Source of the DNA: Nocardioides caeni
Lineage (GTDB): Bacteria > Actinomycetota > Actinomycetes > Propionibacteriales > Nocardioidaceae
NCBI RefSeq assembly: GCF_004912195.1
Contig: NZ_STGW01000013.1
Coordinates: 45,458-109,457, forward strand
DNA: 64,000 nucleotides
Direction: 5' to 3'
Shown here: positions 20,539-29,672 of the stretch, in pieces
Numbering within the stretch: the stretch's first letter is position 1
Layout: every line of letters starts with the position of its first letter
Position numbers and translations under genes: made by a program
The notes under the pieces: generated by a model
Told to the model about the DNA's origin: nothing
The model's input: the letters and a program-made list of their open reading frames with translations, nothing else
Databases searched by the model: none

Positions 20539-21019
20539 TTGAGCCCGGCTCCTCCTCGCCACCGAAGTCCTCCGGCGAGACATGGTCGAGGAACTCGCGG
20601 AAGGCCTCGACCTCGTCGTCCTCCTCGGCCGGAGCGTTGATGCCCGCCTCGGCCAGGACGTCCTCGGCGCAGAAGATCGGCGTCCCGGTCCGCAGGGCCA
20701 GCGCGATCGAGTCCGACGGACGTGCGCTGACCTCGACACCGGACGCGAAGACGAGCGTCGCGAAGAAGACGTTGTCCTTGACGTCGGTGATGCGCACGGC
20801 GCTCAACTCGTTGCCGGTGGCCTCGACGACATCGCGCAGCAGGTCGTGGGTCAGCGGCCGCGGCGGGACGACGCCCTGCTGGGCGAACGCGATCGCGGTC
20901 GCCTCCACGGCGCCGATCCAGATCGGCAGGTAGCGTCCCCCGGACGACTCCCGCAGCAGGACGATCGGCTGGTTCGAGGGCATCTCCACCCGGACACCCA
21001 TCACGTCGACCTCGCGCAT
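20528..21019 (-). CDS. Bifunctional nuclease family protein (DUF151)
   Basis: 163 residues. The DUF151 core is clear: MGVRVEMPSNQPIVLLRE, YLPIWIGAVEATAIAF, RPLTHDLLRDVVEATG and SARPSDSIALALRTGTPIF. The C-terminal 35 residues are acidic and likely disordered. A plant member has been described with both RNase and DNase activity; the bacterial role is unknown. It lies between two MerR genes, as Rv1829 does in M. tuberculosis. Confidence 0.9.
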   Translation of the reverse strand: MREVDVMGVRVEMPSNQPIVLLRESSGGRYLPIWIGAVEATAIAFAQQGVVPPRPLTHDLLRDVVEATGNELSAVRITDVKDNVFFATLVFASGVEVSARPSDSIALALRTGTPIFCAEDVLAEAGINAPAEEDDEVEAFREFLDHVSPEDFGGEEEPGSTSS

Positions 21020-21041
21020 GCGATCAGCCTAGTCCGAGGGT

Positions 21042-21773
21042 CTAGAGCTTGCGCAGGCCCGCCTTGACCAGCGTCGCGTGCAACCGCACCGACAGTGCGG
21101 CGATCTCGCTGACCGTCTCGTCGGCCCTAGCACTCGCCCCGGCGTCACGACCCCTGCGGGGAGTGACCACCTGTTGAATCAGGCCGACCTCCCGGTCGGC
21201 CGCTGCCCGGTAGGCACGCAGGTGGCGGGGCTCGATGCCGTAGTCAGCCAGCTCGCGGGCGGTCTGGGCGATGACGAGGGCGTCGGTGTCGTAGTGGCCC
21301 GTGGCCGAGGCCGTGATGAGGCCGAAGCCCTCCAGCTCGCCCAGCAGGGTCTCGTCGATGCCGGCCACCTTGATCAGCTCCTTGCGCGAGAGCCGCAGCC
21401 GGTCGGTGCGGCGGAAGGACTCGGGCGCCGGCAGGCCGTCGGCGCCGATCGCCACGGTCGGCACGGTCGGCACGACCGGCTCCGGCGACGGCGGCTCCAG
21501 GCCACGGTCGATGGCGTCCAGGTGCTCGCGGATGACCTTGTGGGGCAGGTAGTGGTCACGCTGCATCCGCAGGATGTAGCGCAGCCGCTCGATGTCGGCG
21601 TCGGAGAACTTCCGGTAGCCCGACGGCGTCCGCTCGGGCTTGATCAGACCCTCCGACTCGAGGAACCGGATCTTCGGGATGCTGATGTCCTCGAAGTCGG
21701 TGCGCAGCCGCTCGAGGACCTGACCGATGTTGTAGCGGGAGTCCCCGGCGTCGCGGGCGACGACCGCGGCCAC
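21042..21773 (-). CDS. ftsR: MerR family regulator FtsR
   Basis: 243 residues. The N-terminal winged helix has YNIGQVLERLRTDFEDISIP, KIRFLESEGLIKPERTPSGY and RKFSDADIERLRYILRMQRD. A second domain of about 120 residues follows a Pro-rich hinge (residues about 95-115). Sequence and position between garA and DUF151 match Rv1828/FtsR, which in corynebacteria activates ftsZ. The GTG start is two bases after the garA stop. Confidence 0.85.
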   Translation of the reverse strand: MAAVVARDAGDSRYNIGQVLERLRTDFEDISIPKIRFLESEGLIKPERTPSGYRKFSDADIERLRYILRMQRDHYLPHKVIREHLDAIDRGLEPPSPEPVVPTVPTVAIGADGLPAPESFRRTDRLRLSRKELIKVAGIDETLLGELEGFGLITASATGHYDTDALVIAQTARELADYGIEPRHLRAYRAAADREVGLIQQVVTPRRGRDAGASARADETVSEIAALSVRLHATLVKAGLRKL

Positions 21774-21775
21774 GA

Positions 21776-22291
21776 TCAGTGGCTCTCGTGACCGGCGAAG
21801 AAGACCAGTCGATACTTCCCGACCTGGACCTCGTCGCTGTCCTTGAGAGCGGTCTTCTCGATGCGGTCGCGGTTGACGTAGGTGCCGTTGAGGCTGCCGG
21901 CGTCGGCCACGGTGAAGCCCTGGCCCTCGCGGCGGAACACCGCGTGGCGGCGCGACACGGTCACGTCGTCGAGGAAGATCCCGCTGTCGGGGTGGCGTCC
22001 GGCGGTGACCTCGTCGGCGTCGAGGAGGAAGCGGCTGCCCGCCCCCGGCCCCTTCTGGACCACCAGCAGCGCGTGACCGACCGGCAGTGCGTCGACGGCC
22101 GCGGCATCCACCGGGCTCAGCGCACGGTCGGACGTCTCGACGCCCGACGCGCTGCCGGCGCCGAACTGGATGGTCGCGGTCGCGTCACTGACGGCGGGCT
22201 GCTCGTCCGGCGCGACGAGGCGCGTGCCGCACTGCGAGCAGAAGCGTGCGTCGTCGGGGTTCTGCCGGCCACAGGCGGTGCAGAACGGCAT
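21776..22291 (-). CDS. garA: FHA domain protein, GarA/OdhI-like, with N-terminal zinc ribbon
   Basis: 171 residues. C4/C7 and C18/C21 form a zinc ribbon at the N-terminus, absent from mycobacterial GarA. The FHA domain covers about 75-165 with GRH (98-100), SRRH (113-116) and NGTYVNR (135-141), the phosphothreonine-binding set. GarA and OdhI, when unphosphorylated, inhibit 2-oxoglutarate dehydrogenase and glutamate dehydrogenase, under control of PknB/PknG-type kinases. Thr residues in DATATIQF (37-43) sit where the kinase sites are expected, but the classical ETTS motif is not seen. Confidence 0.85.
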   Translation of the reverse strand: MPFCTACGRQNPDDARFCSQCGTRLVAPDEQPAVSDATATIQFGAGSASGVETSDRALSPVDAAAVDALPVGHALLVVQKGPGAGSRFLLDADEVTAGRHPDSGIFLDDVTVSRRHAVFRREGQGFTVADAGSLNGTYVNRDRIEKTALKDSDEVQVGKYRLVFFAGHESH

Positions 22292-22339
22292 CAGGCAACT
22301 CCTCGGGTCCGAAAACGGGCTCTGCTCGAACCTACCGGA

Positions 22340-22729
22340 TCAACCACCGAGCTGGGCCTCATATCCGGCCGCGTCGAGCAACCCGTCGAGCTCCGTGCGC
22401 TCGGACGGCACGACCTCGAACAGCCAGCCGTCGCCGTAGGGGTCGTTGTTGACCAGCTCCGGCGTGGCGTCGAGCGCCTCGTTGACGGCCACGATCGCAC
22501 CGGTGACAGGGGCATAGACGTCGCTGACCGACTTCGTGGACTCCAGCTCGCCGCACGACGTACCGGCGGTGACGACCGCGCCGACCTCGGGGAGCGAGAC
22601 ATAGACGATGTCGCCGAGGGCGTCCTGCGCATAGTCCGTGATCCCGACGCGCACCGAGCCCGCGCTCTCGCCGGGCTCGCGGAGCCACTCGTGCTCGACG
22701 GTGTAAAGCAGCTCAGCAGGGTTGGTCAT
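22340..22729 (-). CDS. gcvH: Glycine cleavage system H protein
   Basis: 129 residues. The lipoyl attachment site is K66 in [10 protein letters not shown], preceded by [12 protein letters not shown]. GcvH shuttles the aminomethyl group between P-, T- and L-proteins. It is separated from gcvP by the garA-MerR block, as in mycobacteria. The next gene in the direction of transcription, garA, begins 48 bases further on. Confidence 0.97.
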   Translation of the reverse strand: MTNPAELLYTVEHEWLREPGESAGSVRVGITDYAQDALGDIVYVSLPEVGAVVTAGTSCGELESTKSVSDVYAPVTGAIVAVNEALDATPELVNNDPYGDGWLFEVVPSERTELDGLLDAAGYEAQLGG

Positions 22730-22738
22730 GCCCGAAGG

Positions 22739-23482
22739 CTACTGCCCCTGGTCCGGGACGGCGTAGCGAGGCTCGTCGCGCTCGGAGACCGCCTCGATGT
22801 CGACCGTGTCGAGCTGACGGACGTCGACGGACCCGCCGTCGTCCTCGATCTGCTTGCGGGGACCGAGCGCGAAGTCGATGGACGAGGACAGCACGCCGGG
22901 CTCCCCGATCACGTCGATGACGTACGGCGCCTCGACGGGCTCCCCGTCGACGAGGAAGCCACCCTCGGTCTCCTCGAAGGAGGTCTGGGCGATGACGCGG
23001 ACGGTGCCGTTGATCGCGATCGCCTCGGCGCCGACGGTCCGCAGCTCCTGGATCGTGTCGAGCAGCGTCTCGAGCTGGATCCGGCCGTCCTGCTCGGTGA
23101 CGGTGAGGCGGATGCCCGGGCCGGTCACCGGCACCAGCCCGGCCACGATGGACAGGTTCTCCACCGTCGACTCGGCCTGCTCGAGAGCGGTCTGGCGTCG
23201 CGTCGTCTCGTCGCGGAGTCCGGCCTGGACCTCCTCCAGCCGGTCGATCTCGGCCTCGGTGCGCTGGCGGGTGCCGGACAACGCGCTGAAGAGGTCGATC
23301 AGGTCCTGCTCGCGCAGGCCGGAGTAGGTGTCGTCGGCGCCGGCGACCCGCACCTGGGTGACCGCGGCGAAGCCCAGCACCGCGAGCAGCAGCCCTGCCA
23401 CGAGCTGCTTGCGCGAGGGACGCAGCAGTGCCGCCTTGAGCCGGTCGGTGGCGCTGGCGCTGGCGGCGTCCTGCTCAGGCAT
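22739..23482 (-). CDS. DUF881 family membrane-anchored protein
   Basis: 247 residues: a short cytoplasmic tail, one membrane segment (about 26-44), a coiled coil (about 55-100) and the DUF881 domain with VPVTGPGIRLTVTEQDG and IQELRTVGAEAIAINGTVRV. The ATG lies inside the end of the small-basic-protein gene (ATGCCTGA overlap), so the two are coupled. DUF881 proteins are often found by cell-division genes in actinobacteria and Firmicutes; no activity is known. Confidence 0.88.
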   Translation of the reverse strand: MPEQDAASASATDRLKAALLRPSRKQLVAGLLLAVLGFAAVTQVRVAGADDTYSGLREQDLIDLFSALSGTRQRTEAEIDRLEEVQAGLRDETTRRQTALEQAESTVENLSIVAGLVPVTGPGIRLTVTEQDGRIQLETLLDTIQELRTVGAEAIAINGTVRVIAQTSFEETEGGFLVDGEPVEAPYVIDVIGEPGVLSSSIDFALGPRKQIEDDGGSVDVRQLDTVDIEAVSERDEPRYAVPDQGQ

Positions 23483-23807
23483 GGAACACGTGCCTGCGGA
23501 TGGCGGCGGCATTGGTGAAGATCCGGATGCCGAGGACGACGATGACGCCGGTCGAGAGCTGTCCGCCGACCCCGAGCCGATCGCCGAGATAGACGATGCC
23601 GGCGGCGATCACGACGTTGCTGAGGAACGACACGACGAAGACCTTGTCGTCGAAGATGCCGTCGAGGTAGGCGCGCAGGGCGCCGAAGACAGCATCGAGC
23701 GCCGCCACGACCGCGATGGGCAGGTAGTACTCGAGCGAGGTCGGGACGTCTGGCTGGAAGACGAAGCCGAGCACCACGCCGATGACGAGTCCGAGAACGG
23801 CGATCAC
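23475..23807 (-). CDS. Small basic family protein (DUF1290)
   Basis: 110 residues, nearly all hydrophobic, with three or four membrane segments (about 1-17, 28-47, 57-76, 84-100). The signature YYLPIAVVAALDAVFGALRA is typical. The GTG start overlaps the preceding DUF881 stop (GTGA). The family always sits between two DUF881 genes, which suggests one membrane complex. Confidence 0.9.
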   Translation of the reverse strand: MIAVLGLVIGVVLGFVFQPDVPTSLEYYLPIAVVAALDAVFGALRAYLDGIFDDKVFVVSFLSNVVIAAGIVYLGDRLGVGGQLSTGVIVVLGIRIFTNAAAIRRHVFHA

Positions 23808-24673
23808 GGGGCCTCTCCCCTCTCCGGGTCACTGGTCAGGACGGTGGCCGACCTCAGGTTCAGCAGCGACGCTCGCGCGGCCGGCAGGCGCAGCTCGTCG
23901 TCATTGTCCATCTCGTAGTCGAATCCGTACTGGGAGGCGATCGCGTCGAACCGCAGGCCGCTGTCGGACTCGACGAAGTTCGCGGCGAGGGTGCGCTGGT
24001 CACCGATGGCGAGGATCGTGTACGGCGGAGCGACCCCCGTGCCGTTGACCTCGATCGCGTCGCCGGAGGTCCGGATGGCACTCAGCACGGTCAGTCGCTG
24101 GCCGTTGATGGCGATCGCCTCGGCGCCGGCGTTCCACAAGCCGTCGACCAGCAGCGCGAGGTCCGCGTCGCGGACGAGGCTGTCCTCGTCGGCGTAGGGA
24201 GGGTTGTCGACGGTGACGCGGACGCCGTCGCCGACGACCCGCTCGAATCCGGTCAGTGCGCGCAGCTCGGCGTTGCGCGCCTGCTGATCGGCGAGTCTGG
24301 TGCCGAGCGAGCGGACATTGCGGTCCGCCGTGGCATTGGACGTGCGCAGCTGCGCGGCGTCGTCCTCGAGCGCGCGTACCGTGGCGCGACGCCCCTCGAT
24401 GCGCTCGATCAGGCCGGCCCTGCTCGCATCGTTGGCGTCGGCCTCCGCCGACGTCTGCACCGCGGCCACCGTCACGAGGGTGGCGAAGAGTGCCAGCACG
24501 AGCACGACCCCGATGCGGGAGCCCGCCGCCGGCTGCTCCTCCTCCGTCGCCGCGGCCTTCCGGGCGGCCGCGACCAGGTAGTCGCGATCGAGCGCCTCGG
24601 CGGTGATCAGGGACAGCAGTGGCGTGCGAGATCGGTCGAGGCCTCGCTCGGGTCCCGTGGAGCTCTCAGTCAT
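23804..24673 (-). CDS. DUF881 family membrane-anchored protein
   Basis: 289 residues: an N-terminal cytoplasmic stretch of 50 residues, a membrane segment (about 52-72), a coiled coil (about 80-140) and a DUF881 domain with VVGDGVRVTVDNPPYADEDS and DGLWNAGAEAIAINGQRLT. It is a paralogue of the 22739-23482 protein with a longer N-terminus. The ATG overlaps the pgsA stop by eight bases (ATGACTGA), and its stop overlaps the small basic protein start. Confidence 0.88.
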   Translation of the reverse strand: MTESSTGPERGLDRSRTPLLSLITAEALDRDYLVAAARKAAATEEEQPAAGSRIGVVLVLALFATLVTVAAVQTSAEADANDASRAGLIERIEGRRATVRALEDDAAQLRTSNATADRNVRSLGTRLADQQARNAELRALTGFERVVGDGVRVTVDNPPYADEDSLVRDADLALLVDGLWNAGAEAIAINGQRLTVLSAIRTSGDAIEVNGTGVAPPYTILAIGDQRTLAANFVESDSGLRFDAIASQYGFDYEMDNDDELRLPAARASLLNLRSATVLTSDPERGEAP

Positions 24674-25307
24674 CGCCTGTCGCCACCCGAGACCGCCGCT
24701 CGGTGGTCGCGAGCAGGCGGCGGACCTGCCAGGCATAGAGCACACCGGCCCACCAGTAGAGGCCGACGCCCCACAGGGCCAGGGACCAGCCGAACACCTG
24801 GGCGAGGGTCGCGCCGGTGCCGTCGCCATCCCCGAGGAAGAGCAGGGGGAACGCGTAGAGCAGGTTGAACGTGGCGGCCTTGCCGAGGAAGTGAACCGGA
24901 AGTGCGCTGTAGCCGCGCGTGCGCAGCAGCGGCACCAGGCCCCACAGCAGCAGGTCGCGCAGCGGCAGCGAGAGCGCCAGCCACCACGGGATGACGTCGC
25001 GCAGGGCCAGGCCAACTACGACGGCCAGGATGTAGAGCCGGTCGGCGACCGGGTCGAGGAGCCGCCCCAACTCGGAGGTCTGGTTGAGCTTGCGCGCCAG
25101 CCAGCCGTCGAGGAAGTCGGTCACGCCCGAGACCATCAGGACGACGATCGCCCAGAGGTCCGCCTCCGGGCCGAGCACGAGCCACAGGAACAGCGGGACG
25201 CCGAGGAGGCGGGAGAAGCTGACGACGTTGGGGATCGTGAGCACGCGGGTGGATGCCTCGTCCGCTCGCGTCTCCGGGTCACCCACGAGGGCCACCCTAG
25301 TGCTCAC
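24666..25307 (-). CDS. pgsA: CDP-alcohol phosphatidyltransferase (PgsA-like)
   Basis: 213 residues with about six membrane segments. The CDP-alcohol transferase motif DG-x2-AR-x8-G-x3-D-x3-D is complete from DFLDGWLARKLNQTSELG through RLLDPVADR, so it should be active. It swaps CMP from CDP-diacylglycerol for an alcohol phosphate. Position next to the DUF881 pair matches Rv1822 (pgsA2), whose exact product is unsettled. The GTG start overlaps the preceding stop (GTGA). Confidence 0.85.
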   Translation of the reverse strand: MSTRVALVGDPETRADEASTRVLTIPNVVSFSRLLGVPLFLWLVLGPEADLWAIVVLMVSGVTDFLDGWLARKLNQTSELGRLLDPVADRLYILAVVVGLALRDVIPWWLALSLPLRDLLLWGLVPLLRTRGYSALPVHFLGKAATFNLLYAFPLLFLGDGDGTGATLAQVFGWSLALWGVGLYWWAGVLYAWQVRRLLATTERRSRVATGDD

Positions 25308-26374
25308 GAGGTGGCCGCCTGCTCATCGGAGTGCGCGGCGTCGCGGATCTCGCCGACCAGCTCCTCGATGACGTCCTCGAGGGCCGCCACCCCCAGAGTC
25401 GTGCCGTCCTCGGCGACGACCCGCGCCATGTGCGAGCCGCGGCGCTGGAGCACCTCGAGGGCATCGTGCAGGGCGGTGTCGACCGTGACCGTGGCGAACG
25501 GGCGGATCCATCGGTCGGCCACCGGGCGCTGCCGTCGCTCCTCGTCGGGCTCGAGCACGTCCTTGATGTGGAGGTAGCCGACGAGCTCCGGCACGGCGGC
25601 GTCCGGGTCGTCCACGACGGGGAAGCGGCTGAAGCCGGTGGCAGCGCACAGCGCCTCGACGTCGGCACCCGTCGCGCCCCGCGCGGCGGTCGCGAGCGTC
25701 CCGGGCGCCATCATCACCTCGGCGACGGTCTTCTCGGTGAAGCCGAGGGCTCCGGAGAGCCGGTCGTACTCGTCCTCAGCGAGCAGTCCCTCACCGTGCG
25801 ACTCCTCGACGAGTGCGGCGACCTCCTCACGGGTGTAGGTGCTGCCGACCTCGTCCTTGGGCTCGATGTTGACCAGGCGCAGCAGGGTATTGGCGATCGC
25901 GTTGATGCCGCCGATGATCGGGCCGAGGACGAAGACGATCGCGTACATCGGCGGGCCGAGGACGAGCGCGGCCCGGTCGGGCCCGGCGATGGCGATGTTC
26001 TTGGGCACCATCTCCCCGAGGACGACGTGGAGGAAGACGACGATCGTCATCGCGATCACGAAGGCCACCGGGTGCAGCCAGTCGTCCGGCACCCCGAGGG
26101 CGTGGAAGCCCGGCTCGATCAGGTGGGCGAGCGCGGGCTCGCCGACGGCACCCAGGCCGAGCGAGCAGATGGTGATGCCCAGCTGCGCACCCGCCATCAT
26201 CCGCGAGACGTTCTCCATCGCGGTCAGCGTGATCTTCGCGAGTCGCGAGCCCGCCTGGGCGCGGGGTTCGATCTGACTGCGACGGGCGGAGATCAGTGCG
26301 AACTCCGCACCGACGAAGAAGGCGTTGGCCGCCAGCAGGAAGACGGCGAGCAGCACGCCGGCATAGTCACCCAT
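25304..26374 (-). CDS. CNNM/CorC-HlyC type membrane protein (DUF21 and CBS)
   Basis: 356 residues: a DUF21 domain with four membrane segments (about 1-180) holding NAFFVGAEFALISARR and GEMVPKN, then two CBS domains (about 205-345) with TGFSRFPVVDD and MARVVAEDGTTLG. The C-terminal CorC/HlyC domain of the longer paralogue is missing. Such proteins are linked to magnesium or other divalent-cation transport. It overlaps the upstream paralogue by eight bases. Confidence 0.88.
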   Translation of the reverse strand: MGDYAGVLLAVFLLAANAFFVGAEFALISARRSQIEPRAQAGSRLAKITLTAMENVSRMMAGAQLGITICSLGLGAVGEPALAHLIEPGFHALGVPDDWLHPVAFVIAMTIVVFLHVVLGEMVPKNIAIAGPDRAALVLGPPMYAIVFVLGPIIGGINAIANTLLRLVNIEPKDEVGSTYTREEVAALVEESHGEGLLAEDEYDRLSGALGFTEKTVAEVMMAPGTLATAARGATGADVEALCAATGFSRFPVVDDPDAAVPELVGYLHIKDVLEPDEERRQRPVADRWIRPFATVTVDTALHDALEVLQRRGSHMARVVAEDGTTLGVAALEDVIEELVGEIRDAAHSDEQAATS

Positions 26375-27713
26375 CGGTCGGCTCCTCCTCGACGCGCAGC
26401 GTCAACCGGTCGATCCGCAGCCCGTCCATGTGATCGACGCTGAGCAGGGCCCGACGATTGCGCACGCCGTCCTCGTCCTCCGCCGGAGGCAGCGGTACGA
26501 CGGCCACCTCGCCGGGATGCGGGATGCGACCGAGGATCTGGAGCACCAGCCCGGCGACCGTGTCGTAGTCCTCGGACTCGGGCAGCGCGACCTCCGTCAG
26601 GTCCTCCACCTCGTCGGGGCGCAGCAGCCCGGACAGCGACCACGACCCGTCACGCCGGAGCCGACCGCGCTGGCCGAGACGGTCGTGCTCGTCGGCGATG
26701 TCACCGACGATCTCCTCGATCACATCCTCCAGGGTCACGATGCCGGCATGGTCGCCGTATTCGTCGAGGACGATGGCCATCTGGAAGCCGTCGGCCCGCA
26801 GGAGCGCGAGCAGCGGGTCGAGGCGCAGCGAGTCTGGCACCACGATCGGCTTCGCCATGAGGTGCTTGACCTTGGTCGTCAAGCGCTCGTGGAGCGGCAG
26901 CGCGACGGCGTTCTTGACGTGCACCGTGCCGACGACCGCATCGGTGTCGTCGAGGACCGGGAAGCGGGAGTTGCCGGTCTCACGGGCCAGGTCGATCACC
27001 GCGCTGGCCCGCTCGTTGACGTCGAGGGAGCGGGTCCGCACCCGCGGCGTCATGATCTCGCCGGCGGTCCGGGTGCCGAACTCGACGGACTTCTCCATCA
27101 GCTCGGCCGTGTCGGCATCGAGGGTCCCCTCGTCGGCCGAGCGCTGGATGAGCGAGGCCAGCTCGGTCGAGCTGCGGGCCGACCGGAGCTCCTCCTGGGG
27201 CTCGACGCCGAGGCGCCGGACGATCGCGTTGGCGCTGCCGTTGAGCACCCGGATCGGGCCACGGCAGGCAGCGGTGAAGGCGCGCATCGGCGCCTGCGTG
27301 ACCCGGGCGGTCGCGAGCGGCAGGGCGATGGCGACGTTCTTGGGCACCAGCTCGCCGATGAGCATCGTCAAGAAGGTGCTGATCGTGAGGCCGAGCGCGA
27401 CGGCGAGGGGGCTGACCACGTTGTCGGCCACGCCCGCGGACTCCAGGGGGTCGCGCAGCAGCTCGGCGATCGCGGGCTCGGCGAGGAAGCCGATCGCGAG
27501 GTTCGTGATCGTGATGCCGACCTGCGCCCCCGACAGCTGGGTGGACAGCGAGCGGAGGGCCTTCTGGAGTCCGATCGCCGAGGGGTCGCCGTCGGCAGCG
27601 GCGCGCTCGACCTGACCGCGGTCCACGGTCACGAAGGCGAACTCCGCTGCGACGAAGAGCCCACAGGCGAGGATCAAGAGGATGGCAAGTCCCAGCAGGA
27701 GCCAGGCGGTCAT
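26367..27713 (-). CDS. CNNM/CorC-HlyC type membrane protein (DUF21, CBS, CorC domain)
   Basis: 448 residues with the full plan: DUF21 (about 1-195; [20 protein letters not shown]), CBS pair (about 210-340; [31 protein letters not shown]) and a C-terminal CorC/HlyC domain (about 350-440). The tandem with a shorter paralogue matches Rv1842c-Rv1841c. ATG 27713 is preferred over the TTG three bases earlier because GAAGGA lies at the right distance. Confidence 0.9.
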   Translation of the reverse strand: MTAWLLLGLAILLILACGLFVAAEFAFVTVDRGQVERAAADGDPSAIGLQKALRSLSTQLSGAQVGITITNLAIGFLAEPAIAELLRDPLESAGVADNVVSPLAVALGLTISTFLTMLIGELVPKNVAIALPLATARVTQAPMRAFTAACRGPIRVLNGSANAIVRRLGVEPQEELRSARSSTELASLIQRSADEGTLDADTAELMEKSVEFGTRTAGEIMTPRVRTRSLDVNERASAVIDLARETGNSRFPVLDDTDAVVGTVHVKNAVALPLHERLTTKVKHLMAKPIVVPDSLRLDPLLALLRADGFQMAIVLDEYGDHAGIVTLEDVIEEIVGDIADEHDRLGQRGRLRRDGSWSLSGLLRPDEVEDLTEVALPESEDYDTVAGLVLQILGRIPHPGEVAVVPLPPAEDEDGVRNRRALLSVDHMDGLRIDRLTLRVEEEPTDG

Positions 27714-27749
27714 CAAGTTCCTTCACGAAGCGGGACGGGAGTCACCACC

Positions 27750-29672
27750 CTAACGGCCGAGTGCCGCCCGACGTTCCCGGCCGACCCGACGGAACCAGTC
27801 GAGCAACTCCGGAGCGTCGACGCTGCCCGGGTCGTAGGCCCCGCCCAGGTCCTGGTCGGCGAGGACCTTCTTGACCGGCACCTCCAGCTTCTTGCCGGTC
27901 CGGGTGTGCGGGATGCCGGGCGCTCGGAGCACCTCGTCGGGGACATGGCGTGGGGAGGCGTGGGTGCGGACCGCGTCCTTGATCCTCGCGATCAGCGCCT
28001 CGTCCAGGTCGATGTCGTCGTCGAGGACGACGAAGAGCGGCATCCAGTAGCCGCCGCCCTGCTCCTCCAGACCGATCACGAGAGCCTCGCGGATCTCCGG
28101 CAGGGCCTCCACGGGCTCATAGATGTCGCCGCTGCCCATCCGGATGCCGTTGCGGTTGAGCGTCGCGTCGGAGCGGCCGTGGATGGCGATCGAGCCACGG
28201 TCGGTGACGGTGATCCAGTCGCCGTGGCGCCAGATGCCGGGAAAGGTGTCGAAGTAGGCGTCGTGATAGCGCGCACCGTCGTCGTCGGCCCAGAACATGA
28301 GCGGCATCGACGGCATCGGGCGAGTGACGACGAGCTCGCCGACCTCGCCACGAACGGGCGATCCGTCAGGACCGAAGGCATCGAGCGCGACGCCCAGCAG
28401 GGGCCGCGACAGCTCCCCGGGCCACACGGGCAGGCCCGGGACGGGGCCGACGAAAGCGCTCACCACGTCGGTGCCGCCGCTGATGGAGCAGATCTGGACG
28501 TGCGGACCGAGGTCGTCCTGCAGCGCCTCGTGGCTGGAGGCCGGGAAGGTGGAGCCCGAGATGCCGACCCGGCGCAGCCGGGACAGGTCGTGCCCGGCCG
28601 GTCCGACGCCCGCCTTCTGACCGGCCGCCACGTAGCCCGGGCTCATGCCCGTCACCGTGACGCCGTGCCGCGCGGTCAGCGCCCACAGCCCGTCGACACC
28701 GGGATGCGCTGGACTGCCGTCATAGGTCACCACGCTGGCGCCGGTCAGCAGCCCACCGACGAGGAAGTTCCACATCATCCAGGAGGGCGTGGTGAACCAG
28801 AACAACCGCTCCCCCGGCCCCAGGTCGAAGTGGTAGGCCGCCACCTTGGCCTGCTCCAGCTGGGCGCCGCCGTGGCCGTGGACGATGCCCTTGGGCTTGC
28901 CGGTGGTGCCGCTGGAGAAGAGGACCCACAGCGGATGGTCGAAGGGCACCGGCACCGGCTCGAACGGGTGGGGGGCGCCGATGGCGTCCTCCCAGGCCGG
29001 GGTCCCGACGGTGAGCGTGGCGCGCAGGCTCGGCAAGGCGTCGCGGATCTCCGCGACCACGTCACGGCGGTCGTGCGTGCGCCCGCCATGGACGTAGGAC
29101 TCGGCGTGCACCAGCACCACCGGGTCCAGCTGACCGAAGCGTGCCGTGGCCGCCGACGCCGCATAGTCCATGCCGCACACCGACCACACGGCGCCCAGGC
29201 TCGCCGTCGCGAGGAACGCCACGATCGCGTCCGGGGTGTTGGGCAGGTAGCCGACGACCCGGTCGCCGGCCCCGACGCCGAGCGCCCGCAGGGTGCCGGC
29301 CAGACCGGCGACGCGACGCTCGAGCTCCGCCCAGGTGAGCTCCACCGTCGCGTCCGGGTCCTCCGTGACCCCCACGACGGCCACCTCGCCGGTCGGCCGA
29401 CCTGCTAGGACGGCCGCGGCGTAGTTGACCCGGGCCTCGGGGAACCAGACCGCTCCGGGCATCCGCTCCTCGGCCAGCGCCGGCCCCGGGAGGGACATGT
29501 CCAGGTGGTCGGCCACGGCCGACCAGAAGGAGTCGATCTCCTCGACGGACCAGGCCCACAGGGCGTCGTACTCCTCGAGGGAGGCGACGCCGAAGCGGCG
29601 TCCTGTGAGACCGCTGGCGTGCTCGGCGAAGGCGGCGATCCGGCTCGCGGGAGCGCCCGCTGGGCTGCTCAT
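27750..29672 (-). CDS. Acetoacetate-CoA ligase
   Basis: 640 residues. The adenylation core has FSSGTTGKPKGIVHGHGG (P-loop), the SGGTDVV block and GRSDATLNRNGIRMGSGDIY, ending with RTGKKLEVPVKK that holds the catalytic Lys. The N-terminal ACAS segment around WSVEEIDSFWSAVADHLDM is present. The overall pattern fits acetoacetyl-CoA synthetase rather than acetyl-CoA synthetase: it activates acetoacetate with ATP and CoA. The ATG overlaps the acyltransferase stop (ATGA). Confidence 0.88.
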   Translation of the reverse strand: MSSPAGAPASRIAAFAEHASGLTGRRFGVASLEEYDALWAWSVEEIDSFWSAVADHLDMSLPGPALAEERMPGAVWFPEARVNYAAAVLAGRPTGEVAVVGVTEDPDATVELTWAELERRVAGLAGTLRALGVGAGDRVVGYLPNTPDAIVAFLATASLGAVWSVCGMDYAASAATARFGQLDPVVLVHAESYVHGGRTHDRRDVVAEIRDALPSLRATLTVGTPAWEDAIGAPHPFEPVPVPFDHPLWVLFSSGTTGKPKGIVHGHGGAQLEQAKVAAYHFDLGPGERLFWFTTPSWMMWNFLVGGLLTGASVVTYDGSPAHPGVDGLWALTARHGVTVTGMSPGYVAAGQKAGVGPAGHDLSRLRRVGISGSTFPASSHEALQDDLGPHVQICSISGGTDVVSAFVGPVPGLPVWPGELSRPLLGVALDAFGPDGSPVRGEVGELVVTRPMPSMPLMFWADDDGARYHDAYFDTFPGIWRHGDWITVTDRGSIAIHGRSDATLNRNGIRMGSGDIYEPVEALPEIREALVIGLEEQGGGYWMPLFVVLDDDIDLDEALIARIKDAVRTHASPRHVPDEVLRAPGIPHTRTGKKLEVPVKKVLADQDLGGAYDPGSVDAPELLDWFRRVGRERRAALGR

